Below the pieces are notes generated by a model. It searched no databases. It was given only the letters and a program-made list of their open reading frames with translations, and had not been told where the DNA came from. Of a stretch of DNA of 64,000 bases, positions 24,647-33,629 are shown piece by piece. The stretch spans positions 3,927,001 to 3,991,000 of the forward strand of contig NZ_CP087999.1 in NCBI RefSeq assembly GCF_021044625.1, read 5' to 3'. Every line of letters begins with the position of its first letter. Within the stretch, counting starts at the first letter, position 1. The stretch comes from Geomonas sp. RF6 (lineage in GTDB: Bacteria; Desulfobacterota; Desulfuromonadia; Geobacterales; Geobacteraceae). The position numbers were made by a program, and so were the translations under genes.

Positions 24647-25855
24647 ATGCAGGTAGGGGATCTACTTTTTGAAGCGGAACAGTCACTGCCGTACTTGAGC
24701 GCGCTCCGGCGCCACCTGCACGCCCACCCGGAGGCGGGGGTGGATCAACCCGAGACGGTTGCCTATCTTGACCGACAGTTCCGGGGGATGGAGGTGGAAC
24801 TGCGCCACGGGCCGGGTGAGGTGGGGCTGGTGGTGGAAATAAAAGGGGCCCTGCCGGGGCCGTCGCTCGCGTTGCGTGCCGACATGGATGCCCTGCACCT
24901 GACGGAGTCGGACTCCCCGGACCATCTTCCTCAGCGGCTCGGTTTCCGCTCCACGGTCGACGGCCTCATGCATGCCTGCGGTCACGACGCCCACTGCGCG
25001 ATCCTCGTGGGGGCGGGAAAGCTGATCTATCAGCACAGGGAAGAGCTGCGCGGCTCGGTGCGGCTCCTCTTTCAGCCCGGCGAGGAAGGGTACGGCGGCG
25101 CACAGCGGATGGTGAAGGCAGGGTACTTGGAGGGGATCGATGAGGTGTACGCCTTGCATTGCCTGCCGACCCTGAAAGTGGGGCAGGTCGCCTACAGGAA
25201 GGGCCCCTTTTGCGCGGCGATCGACGTCTTCCGCGTGAAGGTGCATGGGACCGGCGGACACGGCTCTGCGCCGGAAAATTCCAGCGACCAGGTTCTGGCG
25301 TTGTGCAAGATTGTCTGCGATCTTCAGTACATCGTGGCGAGAAGGGTGGGGGCGCTTGACCAGGCGGTACTGTCGGTCTGCCAGGTAAGTGCGGGGGACC
25401 GTGCGGCGAAGGCGGTCATTCCCGAAGTCGGCGACTTCTGCGGCAGTGTGCGGACCTTTTCCACCAAGGTGCAGCGGTCGATCCGGGAGATGTTTTTCGA
25501 TGTCTGCCATAGCTCCGCGCGGGCAGTTCATCCGCAATGCCGGGTGGAGATCGAGTATGAGCCGGAGTGCCCCGCAGTGGTAAATGACGAGGCAGTGGTC
25601 GAGAACCTCACTTCGTTCCTCTCTCGCTTCGTCGAACCCGCCGACCTCCTGCACGACTACAAGCCCGCTCTCAGTTCGGAAGATTTCTCGTACATGCTGC
25701 AGGAAAAGCCGGGAGCCTTCATGTTTCTCGGCGTGGCAGGCACCGATGGCGACCCGTCGGCAAATCCCTTTCTGCACAGCGCTCACTTCGACATCGACGA
25801 GCGGGCCCTTTCTTTCGGCGCCCGCCTCTTTGCCGGAATCGTATTCGGACGGTAA
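24647..25855 (+). CDS. M20-family N-acyl amino acid amidohydrolase
   Basis: This is a 402-residue metalloamidase of the M20D type (hippurate/N-acetyl-amino-acid hydrolases). Motifs are RRHLHAHPEAG, LRADMDALHLTE, MHACGHDAHCAIL, FQPGEEGYGGA, YALHCLPTLKVGQ, VHGTGGHGSAPENSSD and SSEDFSYMLQEKPGAFMFLG. It releases an acyl group from an acylated amino acid; the exact substrate cannot be read. GGGAGG sits upstream of the ATG. The sirtuin gene follows 51 bp later on the same strand. Confidence 0.9.
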   Translation: MQVGDLLFEAEQSLPYLSALRRHLHAHPEAGVDQPETVAYLDRQFRGMEVELRHGPGEVGLVVEIKGALPGPSLALRADMDALHLTESDSPDHLPQRLGFRSTVDGLMHACGHDAHCAILVGAGKLIYQHREELRGSVRLLFQPGEEGYGGAQRMVKAGYLEGIDEVYALHCLPTLKVGQVAYRKGPFCAAIDVFRVKVHGTGGHGSAPENSSDQVLALCKIVCDLQYIVARRVGALDQAVLSVCQVSAGDRAAKAVIPEVGDFCGSVRTFSTKVQRSIREMFFDVCHSSARAVHPQCRVEIEYEPECPAVVNDEAVVENLTSFLSRFVEPADLLHDYKPALSSEDFSYMLQEKPGAFMFLGVAGTDGDPSANPFLHSAHFDIDERALSFGARLFAGIVFGR

Positions 25856-25906
25856 ACTGTCTTCTGGCGCATCAAATCTTTCCAGATCAGCTGAGGACCC
25901 CATCCA

Positions 25907-26680
25907 ATGAGTGTAGACGCCTCGATCTCCCCCGGCGAACTTTCCGAGATGCTCAAGCAGGCGAAAAAAGTGGTGGCGCTGACCGGAGCGGGATTGTCCA
26001 CTTCCGCAGGGATACCCGATTTTCGCGGCCCGAAGGGGCTGTACGTGTCGCGGCGCTACGATCCTCAGAAGGTTTTCGAGATCAGCTGGTTTCGACGCGA
26101 TCCGAGCTACTTTTACGAATTCGCCTGGGACTTTGCCACCATGGCGAGTGAGATCACCCCCACCTTCAGCCACGAGTTCCTCTGCACCTTGTCCGGGAAG
26201 GGGATCCTCTGCGGCATCGTCACCCAGAACATCGACCTGCTGCATCAGGAAGCGGGGAGCGAACGCGTCATCGAGTTGCACGGCTCCTTCGGCTCCGCAA
26301 CCTGTCTTAAGTGCGGGCAGCGCTTTTTCAACCTGACCTATCGCTGGTGGCTCGATCTCATGGGGAAAAGTCCGGACAAGCCGGTGGCGCGCTGCGGCTG
26401 CAAGGGAGTGCTGAAGCCGGACATCGTCTTTTTCGGAGAGGCAGTCTACCGCTACGACGAGGCGGAGGAGCTCATCAGAGAGTGCGATCTCCTCCTGGTT
26501 CTCGGGTCGTCGCTCAACGTGACCCCGGCCTCGCTTCTTCCCTACGTCACCAATGCTCCGACCATCATCATCAACAGGGGCTCCATAGGCCTTGGCACTG
26601 CGAGCCACCGCCACCTCGTCAACGCCGACCTCGACGACTACCTGAAGGAGGTCGCGCACTCTATGGAGATTGCCAGGTAG
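25907..26680 (+). CDS. Sir2-family NAD-dependent protein deacetylase
   Basis: This is a 257-residue sirtuin. The NAD site is GAGLSTSAGIPDFRG, followed by TQNIDLLHQEAG and the catalytic His125 (ELHGSFG). The zinc site is Cys133-x2-Cys136 and Cys163-x-Cys165. FGSSLNVTPA-like VLGSSLNVTPAS and IIINRG follow. The N-terminal 20 residues are short, as in bacterial CobB forms. It would remove acyl groups from lysines. The last 20 bp overlap the convergent nitroreductase-type gene. Confidence 0.92.
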   Translation: MSVDASISPGELSEMLKQAKKVVALTGAGLSTSAGIPDFRGPKGLYVSRRYDPQKVFEISWFRRDPSYFYEFAWDFATMASEITPTFSHEFLCTLSGKGILCGIVTQNIDLLHQEAGSERVIELHGSFGSATCLKCGQRFFNLTYRWWLDLMGKSPDKPVARCGCKGVLKPDIVFFGEAVYRYDEAEELIRECDLLLVLGSSLNVTPASLLPYVTNAPTIIINRGSIGLGTASHRHLVNADLDDYLKEVAHSMEIAR

Positions 26681-27530
26681 CGGTGTATTCCACCCCTTCG
26701 CCCGGCTTTGCAATCTCCGGCTCCTGCACGATCCACCCCCCCTGCACCCCCATCTCCCTCGCGCCGAGCTCAAAGTGGCACATGGCGATCCCCATGTCCA
26801 CCCGCTGCAGGTCCGCCAGCCCGAGGACGGTGAACAGGAGCGTTCCTTTGCCGTACCCCTTCGTGCGCTGCAGGTACAAGTGCCATGCACCGTCGCCGCG
26901 CACGATACGCCACGGTTGCCTGTTGGAGGCGGAAGGCGCCAGCCGCACCATCTCCAGCACCCCTGCGTATGCACCTGCCTCCGCAGCGTGAAGGGGCACC
27001 CCGAAACCCCCGTCGAAAAAGAGCTCCGAAGCCGGCAGCCTCCGATCGGAACCTGCCCGGCGCCGGATGCCATCCTTTTCCCGGGTCCCTTCCTTTATGT
27101 ATCCTACCGAAGCCACCGCCGGCATTATCTCCCCCTGGCCGAGCCGGATCCTCTCGGCGAAGCGGCTCTTCGTGAGGCTTCCCCCGAGCCAGCAGCTTCC
27201 GAGACCGAGATCGGTGCAAAGGAGCAACCCCTGCTCCAGGAGGTAGCCGTATTCTTCCAGGTCGTGCGCTCCCCTCTTCATTGCACCCACGACGTACCCC
27301 GTCGCCCCCTTGATGAAACCGTAGGTGCCGAGCCCCCGCAGTATCTCGTGGTCCTCTTCGGTCATCGCCAGAAGCTCGAACCGCGCCTCCCCGCCGAATG
27401 GACCGGTGCGGTGTTCCGCAAAGAAGCGGGAGAGGGTGCGCAGCGTCTCCTTGCCGATCGGCTTGGAGGAGTAGCTTCTGCATGAGTAGCGCTGCCTGAC
27501 GAGGGAGTCTATCGAGGACCTGAACTCCAT
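26661..27530 (-). CDS. Nitroreductase-fold protein
   Basis: This is a 289-residue protein with RQRYSCRSYSSKPIGKETL at the N-terminus, the classic start of a nitroreductase domain. GLLLCTDLGLGSCWLGG and RLAPSASNRQPWRIV follow. The two FMN-contact segments seem to occur in a tandem or duplicated layout, as in the TM1586-like group that carries two half domains. GGAGGTGCC precedes the ATG at 27530. The substrate is unknown. It lies next to CorA on the same strand, but CorA is unrelated in function. Confidence 0.8.
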   Translation of the reverse strand: MEFRSSIDSLVRQRYSCRSYSSKPIGKETLRTLSRFFAEHRTGPFGGEARFELLAMTEEDHEILRGLGTYGFIKGATGYVVGAMKRGAHDLEEYGYLLEQGLLLCTDLGLGSCWLGGSLTKSRFAERIRLGQGEIMPAVASVGYIKEGTREKDGIRRRAGSDRRLPASELFFDGGFGVPLHAAEAGAYAGVLEMVRLAPSASNRQPWRIVRGDGAWHLYLQRTKGYGKGTLLFTVLGLADLQRVDMGIAMCHFELGAREMGVQGGWIVQEPEIAKPGEGVEYTATWQSP

Positions 27531-27635
27531 GGCACCTCCACGTTTCACAGCCACTCCTTTTTCCGGAAAAAGGCCAGCATGCCGACGGCGAGCACCAGCA
27601 TGAGGAGCATCACCGCGGGGTAGCCGTATCGCCAC

Positions 27636-28610
27636 TCAAGCTCCGGCAAACTTGAAGTTCATGCCGTACACGCCGCAAATGAAGGAAAGGGGCATGAATA
27701 TGGTGGCTATCACGGTCAGGAACTTCATGGCCACGTTGAGCCTGTTGCTGACACTGGAGAGATAGATATCGAGGAGCCCCGAGAGCATCTCGCGGAGCGT
27801 CTCCAGGGTGTCGAGAACCTGAACCGTGTGGTCGTAGAGGTCGCGCAGGAAGATGGAGGTTCCCTCCTCGATGAGGTGAGAGTCGCGCCGCTGCAGCGAG
27901 CCGACGGTCTCCCTGAGGGGCCACACCGCCTTGTGCAGAAAAAGCATTTCTCTTTTCAGCCGGTTGATCTCCTGCACCGTCGCAGTGGAAGCGTTCACGA
28001 GGACCTCATCTTCCAGCGCCTCGATCTTGTCCTCCAGCGCCTCGAGGACGAGGTAGTAGTTGTCGACGGTGATGTCCATGAGGGCATAGAGGAGGTGATC
28101 GGCGCCTCTGGCACGCAACTGCCCCTGCGGGTTTTCCAGGCGCGCCCGGACCGGCCCGAAGACGTCCCCATCGATCCCCTCCTGGAAGGAGATCAGGAGC
28201 CGCTCGCCGAGGACGAAGCTCACCTGCTCGCTTCTGATCTCCGCCCCCTTCTCCCCGGCGGCGAGCATCTTTAGTACAACAAAGAGATAGCTGCCATAAT
28301 CGTCCGCCTTCGCGCGCTGGTCCGTCGCGAGCACGTCCTCCAGGACGAGGGGGTGAATGCCGAAGCCGGTGCCGAAGCGCTGCAGGAGATGAGCGTCCGG
28401 GAGCCCCTCGACGTTGACCCAGGTAATGAGGGGAGGGGGGTGGGAAGGGAAGAGTTCCCCTACGTCCTGCACCTGCCGCTTTTGCAGGTGCTCGGGATCG
28501 TACTCGATCACCTCGATCGCCACAGACCCGCCCCTCTCCCGGCCGAGATGCATAAGCGTTCCCGGCGCGGCGCCGACCTTTTTTGCTCTTTTCTTCAGGG
28601 ATTTGGACAT
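27636..28610 (-). CDS. corA: CorA magnesium/cobalt transporter, C-terminus frameshifted
   Basis: This 324-residue reading frame covers the cytoplasmic domain and the first transmembrane helix with the GMN signature (VYGMNF). It stops early at ...KFAGA. Reading the next frame from 27645 down to 27545 gives PELEWRYGYPAVM, a full second hydrophobic helix and the basic tail FFRKKEWL, which is the expected CorA end. The break fits loss of two bases (AT of a Met codon) between Phe and Pro. Without the second helix the pore cannot form. The start at 28610 has GGAGC upstream. This is either a real inactivating mutation or a sequence error. Confidence 0.85.
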   Translation of the reverse strand: MSKSLKKRAKKVGAAPGTLMHLGRERGGSVAIEVIEYDPEHLQKRQVQDVGELFPSHPPPLITWVNVEGLPDAHLLQRFGTGFGIHPLVLEDVLATDQRAKADDYGSYLFVVLKMLAAGEKGAEIRSEQVSFVLGERLLISFQEGIDGDVFGPVRARLENPQGQLRARGADHLLYALMDITVDNYYLVLEALEDKIEALEDEVLVNASTATVQEINRLKREMLFLHKAVWPLRETVGSLQRRDSHLIEEGTSIFLRDLYDHTVQVLDTLETLREMLSGLLDIYLSSVSNRLNVAMKFLTVIATIFMPLSFICGVYGMNFKFAGA

Positions 28611-28765
28611 CGGGGCTCCGGGAATCTTCTGGGCGATGCGGAGATTTCTCTTGAAGCACCATCGGTGCGAAGTCATAGTTTAACGAGGGGGAAAGTGGTG
28701 TCAAACCCGCGCTTTCCGCGATTTCATGTGGCGGCTCGCGCCGCCATCCTGGAAGAGAGAAATCG

Positions 28766-29884
28766 ATGCGTGCAGCGCTCTATTCCATCTACCTCGCAGT
28801 CATCGTCGTACTCCTCTCCGGCTGCGACATCCGGCGAGAATACGACGCTGCGCTCGTTCTCGGCGATATTGCGGCGGGGACGAAGGAGAGCCGGCTGAAG
28901 GCGACGACGCCGCAGCCGGCGCGGAGGGCGGTCGCCCTTCCTGGCCCCGGGACGACACGTACAGCGGATCTCTATCTCACCAGCGACAAGCCCCTCGCGG
29001 GTCTCCTCCTTTTACCCGGTGCGGCTGAGGGGGGGAAGGACGATCCGCGCCTCGTAGCTCTGGCTGTGACGATGGCGCGGGCGCGCTTTGCGGTCCTCGT
29101 CCCCGACATGGTCGGCTTTCGCTCCCTCCAGGTCGGCAGCAGCGACATCGGCGAAACCGCACGCGTCTTCGCCTGGCTCTCTTCGCACAGAGATCTCGCC
29201 CCCGAAGGGAGGGCCGGGATCTTCTCCCTGAGCTACGCCTCCGGCCCTGCGCTACTGGCCGCGCTGGAACCTCCTGCTGCGGGACGGGTCTCCTTCCTCA
29301 TGTCCATCGGCGGCTATCACAGCGTGAAGGACGTCCTCGTCTTCTTCACCACCGGATACTTCCGGCTCGACGGCGAGTGGCGCTTCCTCCAGCCCAACAG
29401 CTACGGGAAGTGGGTCTTTGTGCAGAGCAACATCGGAAGGATAACCAGCCGGAACGACAGGCTCCTTTTCCAGCAGATTGCGCAGCGAAAGCTGGAAAAC
29501 CTTGACGCCCCGGTGGATGACCTCGCCGCCCGGCTCGGCCCGGAGGGACGCAGTCTCTACGATTTCATCGAAAACCGCGACCCGAGGGAGGCGCCGGCGC
29601 TCATGGACCGGCTGCCGCTCCCGATCCGCCGGGAGATCGACGACCTCAATGTCGCCGCCCGCGACCTCTCCAGGCTCAAGGCCAGACTCATCCTCGTCCA
29701 CGGGTATGACGACGACATCATCCCCTACACCGAGAGCATCGCCCTCAGCCGACAGCTCCCACCGGGGCAGGCGAGGCTTTACCTCGTGCACGGGCTGAAA
29801 CACGTGACGCTCGGGCACCACATGCTATCCGACAGCTACCGGCTGTGGCGCTCCATTTCGGCGCTTCTGGCGGAGAGGGGATAG
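28766..29884 (+). CDS. Alpha/beta-hydrolase lipoprotein
   Basis: This is a 372-residue protein with a lipobox LLSGC (Cys20). It shows an alpha/beta-hydrolase plan: LLLLPGAAEGGKDD (oxyanion region), LVPDMVGFRSLQVG, GIFSLSYASGPALLAAL (probable nucleophile Ser in SLSYASG), and LILVHGYDDDIIPY (acid) with HGLKHVTLGHH (His). It is anchored in the envelope. No substrate can be named. A small 88-aa gene follows 16 bp later. Confidence 0.8.
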   Translation: MRAALYSIYLAVIVVLLSGCDIRREYDAALVLGDIAAGTKESRLKATTPQPARRAVALPGPGTTRTADLYLTSDKPLAGLLLLPGAAEGGKDDPRLVALAVTMARARFAVLVPDMVGFRSLQVGSSDIGETARVFAWLSSHRDLAPEGRAGIFSLSYASGPALLAALEPPAAGRVSFLMSIGGYHSVKDVLVFFTTGYFRLDGEWRFLQPNSYGKWVFVQSNIGRITSRNDRLLFQQIAQRKLENLDAPVDDLAARLGPEGRSLYDFIENRDPREAPALMDRLPLPIRREIDDLNVAARDLSRLKARLILVHGYDDDIIPYTESIALSRQLPPGQARLYLVHGLKHVTLGHHMLSDSYRLWRSISALLAERG

Positions 29885-29900
29885 CCCGGAAGGAGGCAAC

Positions 29901-30167
29901 GTGGAAGCGGAAGTAGTTTCCATAAGGTACCGTATTCCTCTCACCGACGCGCAGGCGAGGAAGCTGCGGCGCACCTGGCCAAACGGCGACCCCTTCTACC
30001 CATACGAGAAGATGGAGCGCCTCCTCGGGACGCTCCAGGTCGAGGATCTTAACTGGCATCACTACTCGGGGGACTGGCTCTACTTTACGGTCTACGGAGA
30101 GGATATCGAGGGGACGCTTGCCGAGGCGCTGAAGGTATTCGAGGGGGCGCTCGGGAAGGTTGCTTAA
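29901..30167 (+). CDS. Small hypothetical protein (88 aa)
   Basis: This 88-residue soluble protein has AGGAGG just before its start. It contains VVSIRYRIPLTDAQARKL, LQVEDLNWHHYSGDWLYFTVYGEDIEGT and LAEALKVFEGALGKVA, a compact alpha/beta pattern. It is probably co-transcribed with the lipoprotein hydrolase. No family recognised. Confidence 0.7.
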   Translation: MEAEVVSIRYRIPLTDAQARKLRRTWPNGDPFYPYEKMERLLGTLQVEDLNWHHYSGDWLYFTVYGEDIEGTLAEALKVFEGALGKVA

Positions 30168-30200
30168 AAAGCTCTTGGTTCGTTCCGGGTAGCGAGGGTA

Positions 30201-30256
30201 CATTGCCACGAAGCACTGCAGGAGACCAGACGTTCCCCCCTTCGCAAAGGGGGGGA
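30201..30256. repeat. Dispersed intergenic repeat, copy 2
   Basis: Starts with the same 20 bases as the copy at 20881 (CATTGCCACGAAGCACTGCA) and ends in CGTTCCCCCCTTCGCAAAGG followed by a G-run. It lies between the 88-aa gene and the helicase gene. Confidence 0.75.
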
Positions 30257-30414
30257 CGCGAGGCCGCGCTCACCCCTTGGAGGGCACATGGCCCCCTGGT
30301 CCCCGGTATTACAGAAGAACCTTTTGCTTTGACTTCGCCTGCGTGGCGGTGCTATTTCTGTCTGATCCGGTCGGTTCCCGCGACCGCCTCATTCTCCCCA
30401 ACAGCAAGGTCCCG

Positions 30415-32805
30415 ATGAAAGTCATTACCGTGCCGCTGCGCGAGTTTGCGCTGCCGGTGCCGCGCGTCGGCAGCATTGAAGCGAACTCCGGATTCGGCCG
30501 TTCCGCTGCCGAAGGGCAGGAAATCCACCAGCGCGTGCAAAAGCAGAGGGTGAAGCTCGACCCTTCCTATCAGGCGGAGGTGCCGATCAGCGGCAGCTTC
30601 GACCGGGAAGGGTTCCGCTTCCATGTCCAGGGGAGGATGGACGGCATCTTCCGAAACGGCACTCCGACCATCGAGGAGATCAAGGGAACCTTCAATGTGC
30701 GGGAACTGGCCCGCCGCCTCTCCGATGCCCCCTTCGGCCATCCCTACTGCCTCCAGCTTCTGACCTACGGCTACCTCTACTGGCGGGAGCACTCCGTCAT
30801 ACCGACCCTCACTTTTCACCTCGTTTCCTCCCGGAGCGGCGAGTCGATCGACCTCCCTCTCGTGCTGGACGTTCAGGCTTACGAGGAGTGGCTCCAACTG
30901 CGCCTTGCGGAGCTTGCGGTGGAGGCGACCCTCGCCGAGAAGCGGGCGGCGCGCAGGCGCAAGATCGGTGCCGACTTCAAATTTCCCTTTTCAACCCCGC
31001 GTCCGAAACAGCTCGACCTGCTGCGCACCATCGAGGAGGGGATGCTCGTCGGGCAGCCGATCCTGCTCCAGGCTCCTACCGGACTCGGCAAGACGGTGGG
31101 GGTGCTCTACCCGGTCCTGAAGGAGGCGCTGGGGCGGGGGCAGAAGGTGATCTACCTGACGCCGAAAAACAGCCTCCATTCCGTGGCGGAAGACGCTGTG
31201 GCGCGTTTTCAGGAGACGGGGGCGAAGGTGAAGTCCCTCTCCATCACCGCCAAGGGGAAGATCTGCTTCAAGAACGAGCCGCTGTGCGACCCGGACTACT
31301 GCGAGTACGCCCGGGACTACTACAAGAAGTTCTTCGAAAGCGGGATCCGGGAAGTGCTCGCCAAGAAGAGGAAGCTGAAGGCGCGCATGTTCCGCGAGGT
31401 CGCCGAAGCTCACCAGCTCTGCCCCTTCGAGCTGCAGCTCGACTGCATCGAGGAGGCGGACGTGGTGATCTGCGATTACAACTACGTCTTCGCGCCGCGC
31501 TCCGCCCTGCGCCGCGTCGGCGGCATCGAGGTGGACCAGACGGGGAAGCCGAACCTGGTGATCGACGAGGCGCACAACCTCCCCCCCCGTGCCATGGACT
31601 ACTACTCGCCGGCGCTCTCCACGGCAGTGCTGGAGGGGCTCCGGCCGAAGATTGCCGAGCTCCAGCCGCGCTTCAGGCGGGAGGCGGACGATCTTCTCGA
31701 CCGCTGCGTCGCCATCGTCTCTTCCTGCGCCGGCGGGAAGGGGGGGAAAGGTGGGAAAGGGGTGCGGATCGATCCCCCCGTCGCTCTCTTCCTGGAGCAG
31801 GACGCAGCGCTGCGAGCCTTCCTTTCGCGCTACCTCGATTCGGACCTGGAGATAGAGCATGGCGATCCGGTCATGGCGCTCTCCTTCTACTGGTCAGGCT
31901 TCACGGAGACGCTGGAGTACTTCTCGGACGGAGACAGAACGGAATTCTTCGCCACCTGTCACCCGCACCCCACCGGCGCGACCGTCAAGATTACCTGCTG
32001 CGACGCCTCCGCCATGCTGAAGGAGTGTTACGCGGAATACCAGCAGGTGGTGGGATTTTCCGCGACGCTGAAACCGTTCGAGTACTACGCGAAGCTTTCC
32101 GGCCTCATCGTTGGAAAAACCACGACGGCGGAGTTTGGCTCTCCCTTTCCGAAGGAGCTGCGAAAGCTCCTCATCATCCCCCAGATCTCCACCAAATACG
32201 CGGACCGGGAGCGCAACTACCCGAAGGTCGCCGAGGCGGTGCGCAGGATGGCGGAGCTGCGGCGGGGAAATTACTTCGTCTTCTTCCCCAGCTTCGAATT
32301 TCTGGAGAGGGTCGCCGCTCTTTTTCGACCGCCGGACGGGTTTACGCTCCTTTTCCAGGAGCGCAGTATGAATGCCGCCCGCGTGGAGGCGGTGGTCGAT
32401 CATCTGCGAGCGCAGACCGTTCCCACCATCGTCTTTGCGGTGCAAGGGGGATCTTTTTCCGAGGGGATGGATTACGCAGGGGAGTCGGTCATCGGTGCCT
32501 TCGTGGTGGGGCCGCCACTGCCGAGTTATGACCTGGAACGGGAAGAGATGAAGGAGTATTATCAGAGGGAATACGGCGCTGGGTTTGACTACGCCTACAT
32601 CTACCCCGCAATGGCGAAGGCTGTCCAGGCTGCCGGGCGGGTCATCCGGTCCGAGACGGAGCGGGGACTGATCGTCCTCATGGACAACCGCTTCACCCAG
32701 ACGAGCTTTACCCGTTGCATGCCGGCCGACTGGTTCGATACCGATGTCGCCGAGATCGTGTCGGGGAGGATACTGCAGGACGTCGGGGAGTTCTGGGAGA
32801 GGTAG
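30415..32805 (+). CDS. RecB-type nuclease fused to an XPD/DinG-family iron-sulfur helicase
   Basis: This is a 796-residue protein. The N-terminal 170 residues carry RecB/Cas4-type PD-(D/E)XK motifs: His38, Asp76 (GRMDGIF), Glu88-x-Lys90 (IEEIKG) and Gln114-x3-Tyr118. The helicase follows: Walker A APTGLGKT near residue 220, DEAH at 384-387, and C-terminal VQGGSFSEGMDYAG and QAAGRVIRSETERG. Cys284, 291, 296 and 336 lie where XPD/DinG helicases bind a 4Fe-4S cluster. A role in DNA repair or processing of forked or 5' flap DNA is inferred. ATG 30415 was chosen because upstream in-frame sequence is non-conserved. Confidence 0.88.
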   Translation: MKVITVPLREFALPVPRVGSIEANSGFGRSAAEGQEIHQRVQKQRVKLDPSYQAEVPISGSFDREGFRFHVQGRMDGIFRNGTPTIEEIKGTFNVRELARRLSDAPFGHPYCLQLLTYGYLYWREHSVIPTLTFHLVSSRSGESIDLPLVLDVQAYEEWLQLRLAELAVEATLAEKRAARRRKIGADFKFPFSTPRPKQLDLLRTIEEGMLVGQPILLQAPTGLGKTVGVLYPVLKEALGRGQKVIYLTPKNSLHSVAEDAVARFQETGAKVKSLSITAKGKICFKNEPLCDPDYCEYARDYYKKFFESGIREVLAKKRKLKARMFREVAEAHQLCPFELQLDCIEEADVVICDYNYVFAPRSALRRVGGIEVDQTGKPNLVIDEAHNLPPRAMDYYSPALSTAVLEGLRPKIAELQPRFRREADDLLDRCVAIVSSCAGGKGGKGGKGVRIDPPVALFLEQDAALRAFLSRYLDSDLEIEHGDPVMALSFYWSGFTETLEYFSDGDRTEFFATCHPHPTGATVKITCCDASAMLKECYAEYQQVVGFSATLKPFEYYAKLSGLIVGKTTTAEFGSPFPKELRKLLIIPQISTKYADRERNYPKVAEAVRRMAELRRGNYFVFFPSFEFLERVAALFRPPDGFTLLFQERSMNAARVEAVVDHLRAQTVPTIVFAVQGGSFSEGMDYAGESVIGAFVVGPPLPSYDLEREEMKEYYQREYGAGFDYAYIYPAMAKAVQAAGRVIRSETERGLIVLMDNRFTQTSFTRCMPADWFDTDVAEIVSGRILQDVGEFWER

Positions 32806-32867
32806 CCTCCCCCCCCCGGATCCTCCCCGCATCGAACTTCTGCACCATCACCTTTCAGGAGAGGTAC

Positions 32868-33629
32868 ATGCCGTCGCTTCACCGTTGCCGCATTCCTCAC
32901 CCCTTTCTTTTCCCTCTCATCGCCCTTGTAGCTTTTCTTGCTGCCGGTTGCGCAACCGTCCCGCACGGATCGGCAACGCATATCCCCGACCACGAAGCCT
33001 CAACCTTCGTGCCGCGCGATCTCCCGGCGTCCACTGCACAACTTGTCGTGGTGGCCGACGACGGTGGCGCGCGGGCGACGGTGTACGCACTGCAGCGCTC
33101 GCCGGATGGCTGGCATACGCGGCTGGGACCGCTCGAGGCGTCGATAGGAAAGAAAGGCTTCGCCAGGATCGGCGAGAAAAGGGAAGGGGACGGCAAGACC
33201 CCCTCGGGGCTCTTCCCCCTGGAGTTCGTCTTCGGCTACGCTGCCAGTGCGCCGACCCGCATGCCGTACCGGCAGGCGACGGAGAATGATCTGTGGGTCG
33301 ATGACCCAAGCTCCCCCGATTACAACACGTGGGTGCGCAGGGGTGAAACAAGTGCCTCGTCCTTCGAGCTCATGAAGCTCCCGGACCATCGCTACCGCCA
33401 CGGGGTGGTGATCGGCTACAATCGCGACCCGGTCGTAAAGGGGAGGGGGAGCGCCATCTTCATCCACGAGTGGCTGGAAATGGGGCGGCCGACGGCCGGG
33501 TGCGTCGCCCTCAATGAGGCGGGGATCGTCTCCCTCATAAGCTGGCTCGACCCTGGTGAGCACCCGATGATCCTTATGGGAGACGCCGCTGTCGCTGCGG
33601 CGCCGGGAAGGGAGGAGGGGATGCGATGA
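32868..33629 (+). CDS. L,D-transpeptidase (YkuD) lipoprotein
   Basis: This is a 253-residue protein with lipobox FLAAGC (Cys28). The catalytic part includes GKKGFARIGEKREGDGKTPSG, IFIHEWLEMGRPTAGCVAL (His and nucleophile Cys) and LDPGEHPMILMG. This matches the YkuD/ErfK family that cross-links peptidoglycan or attaches lipoproteins; the group with extended KTPSG motif is often annotated as L,D-peptidoglycan transpeptidase. CAGGAGAGG precedes the ATG. It overlaps the symporter gene as ATGA. Confidence 0.87.
   Translation: MPSLHRCRIPHPFLFPLIALVAFLAAGCATVPHGSATHIPDHEASTFVPRDLPASTAQLVVVADDGGARATVYALQRSPDGWHTRLGPLEASIGKKGFARIGEKREGDGKTPSGLFPLEFVFGYAASAPTRMPYRQATENDLWVDDPSSPDYNTWVRRGETSASSFELMKLPDHRYRHGVVIGYNRDPVVKGRGSAIFIHEWLEMGRPTAGCVALNEAGIVSLISWLDPGEHPMILMGDAAVAAAPGREEGMR

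Noticed and set aside
24683-27073. 796-codon open frame on the minus strand
   Set aside because: It runs antisense to the amidohydrolase and sirtuin, both with clear catalytic motifs. Its translation is Arg/Gly/Val-rich without domains, as expected of a GC-rich shadow.
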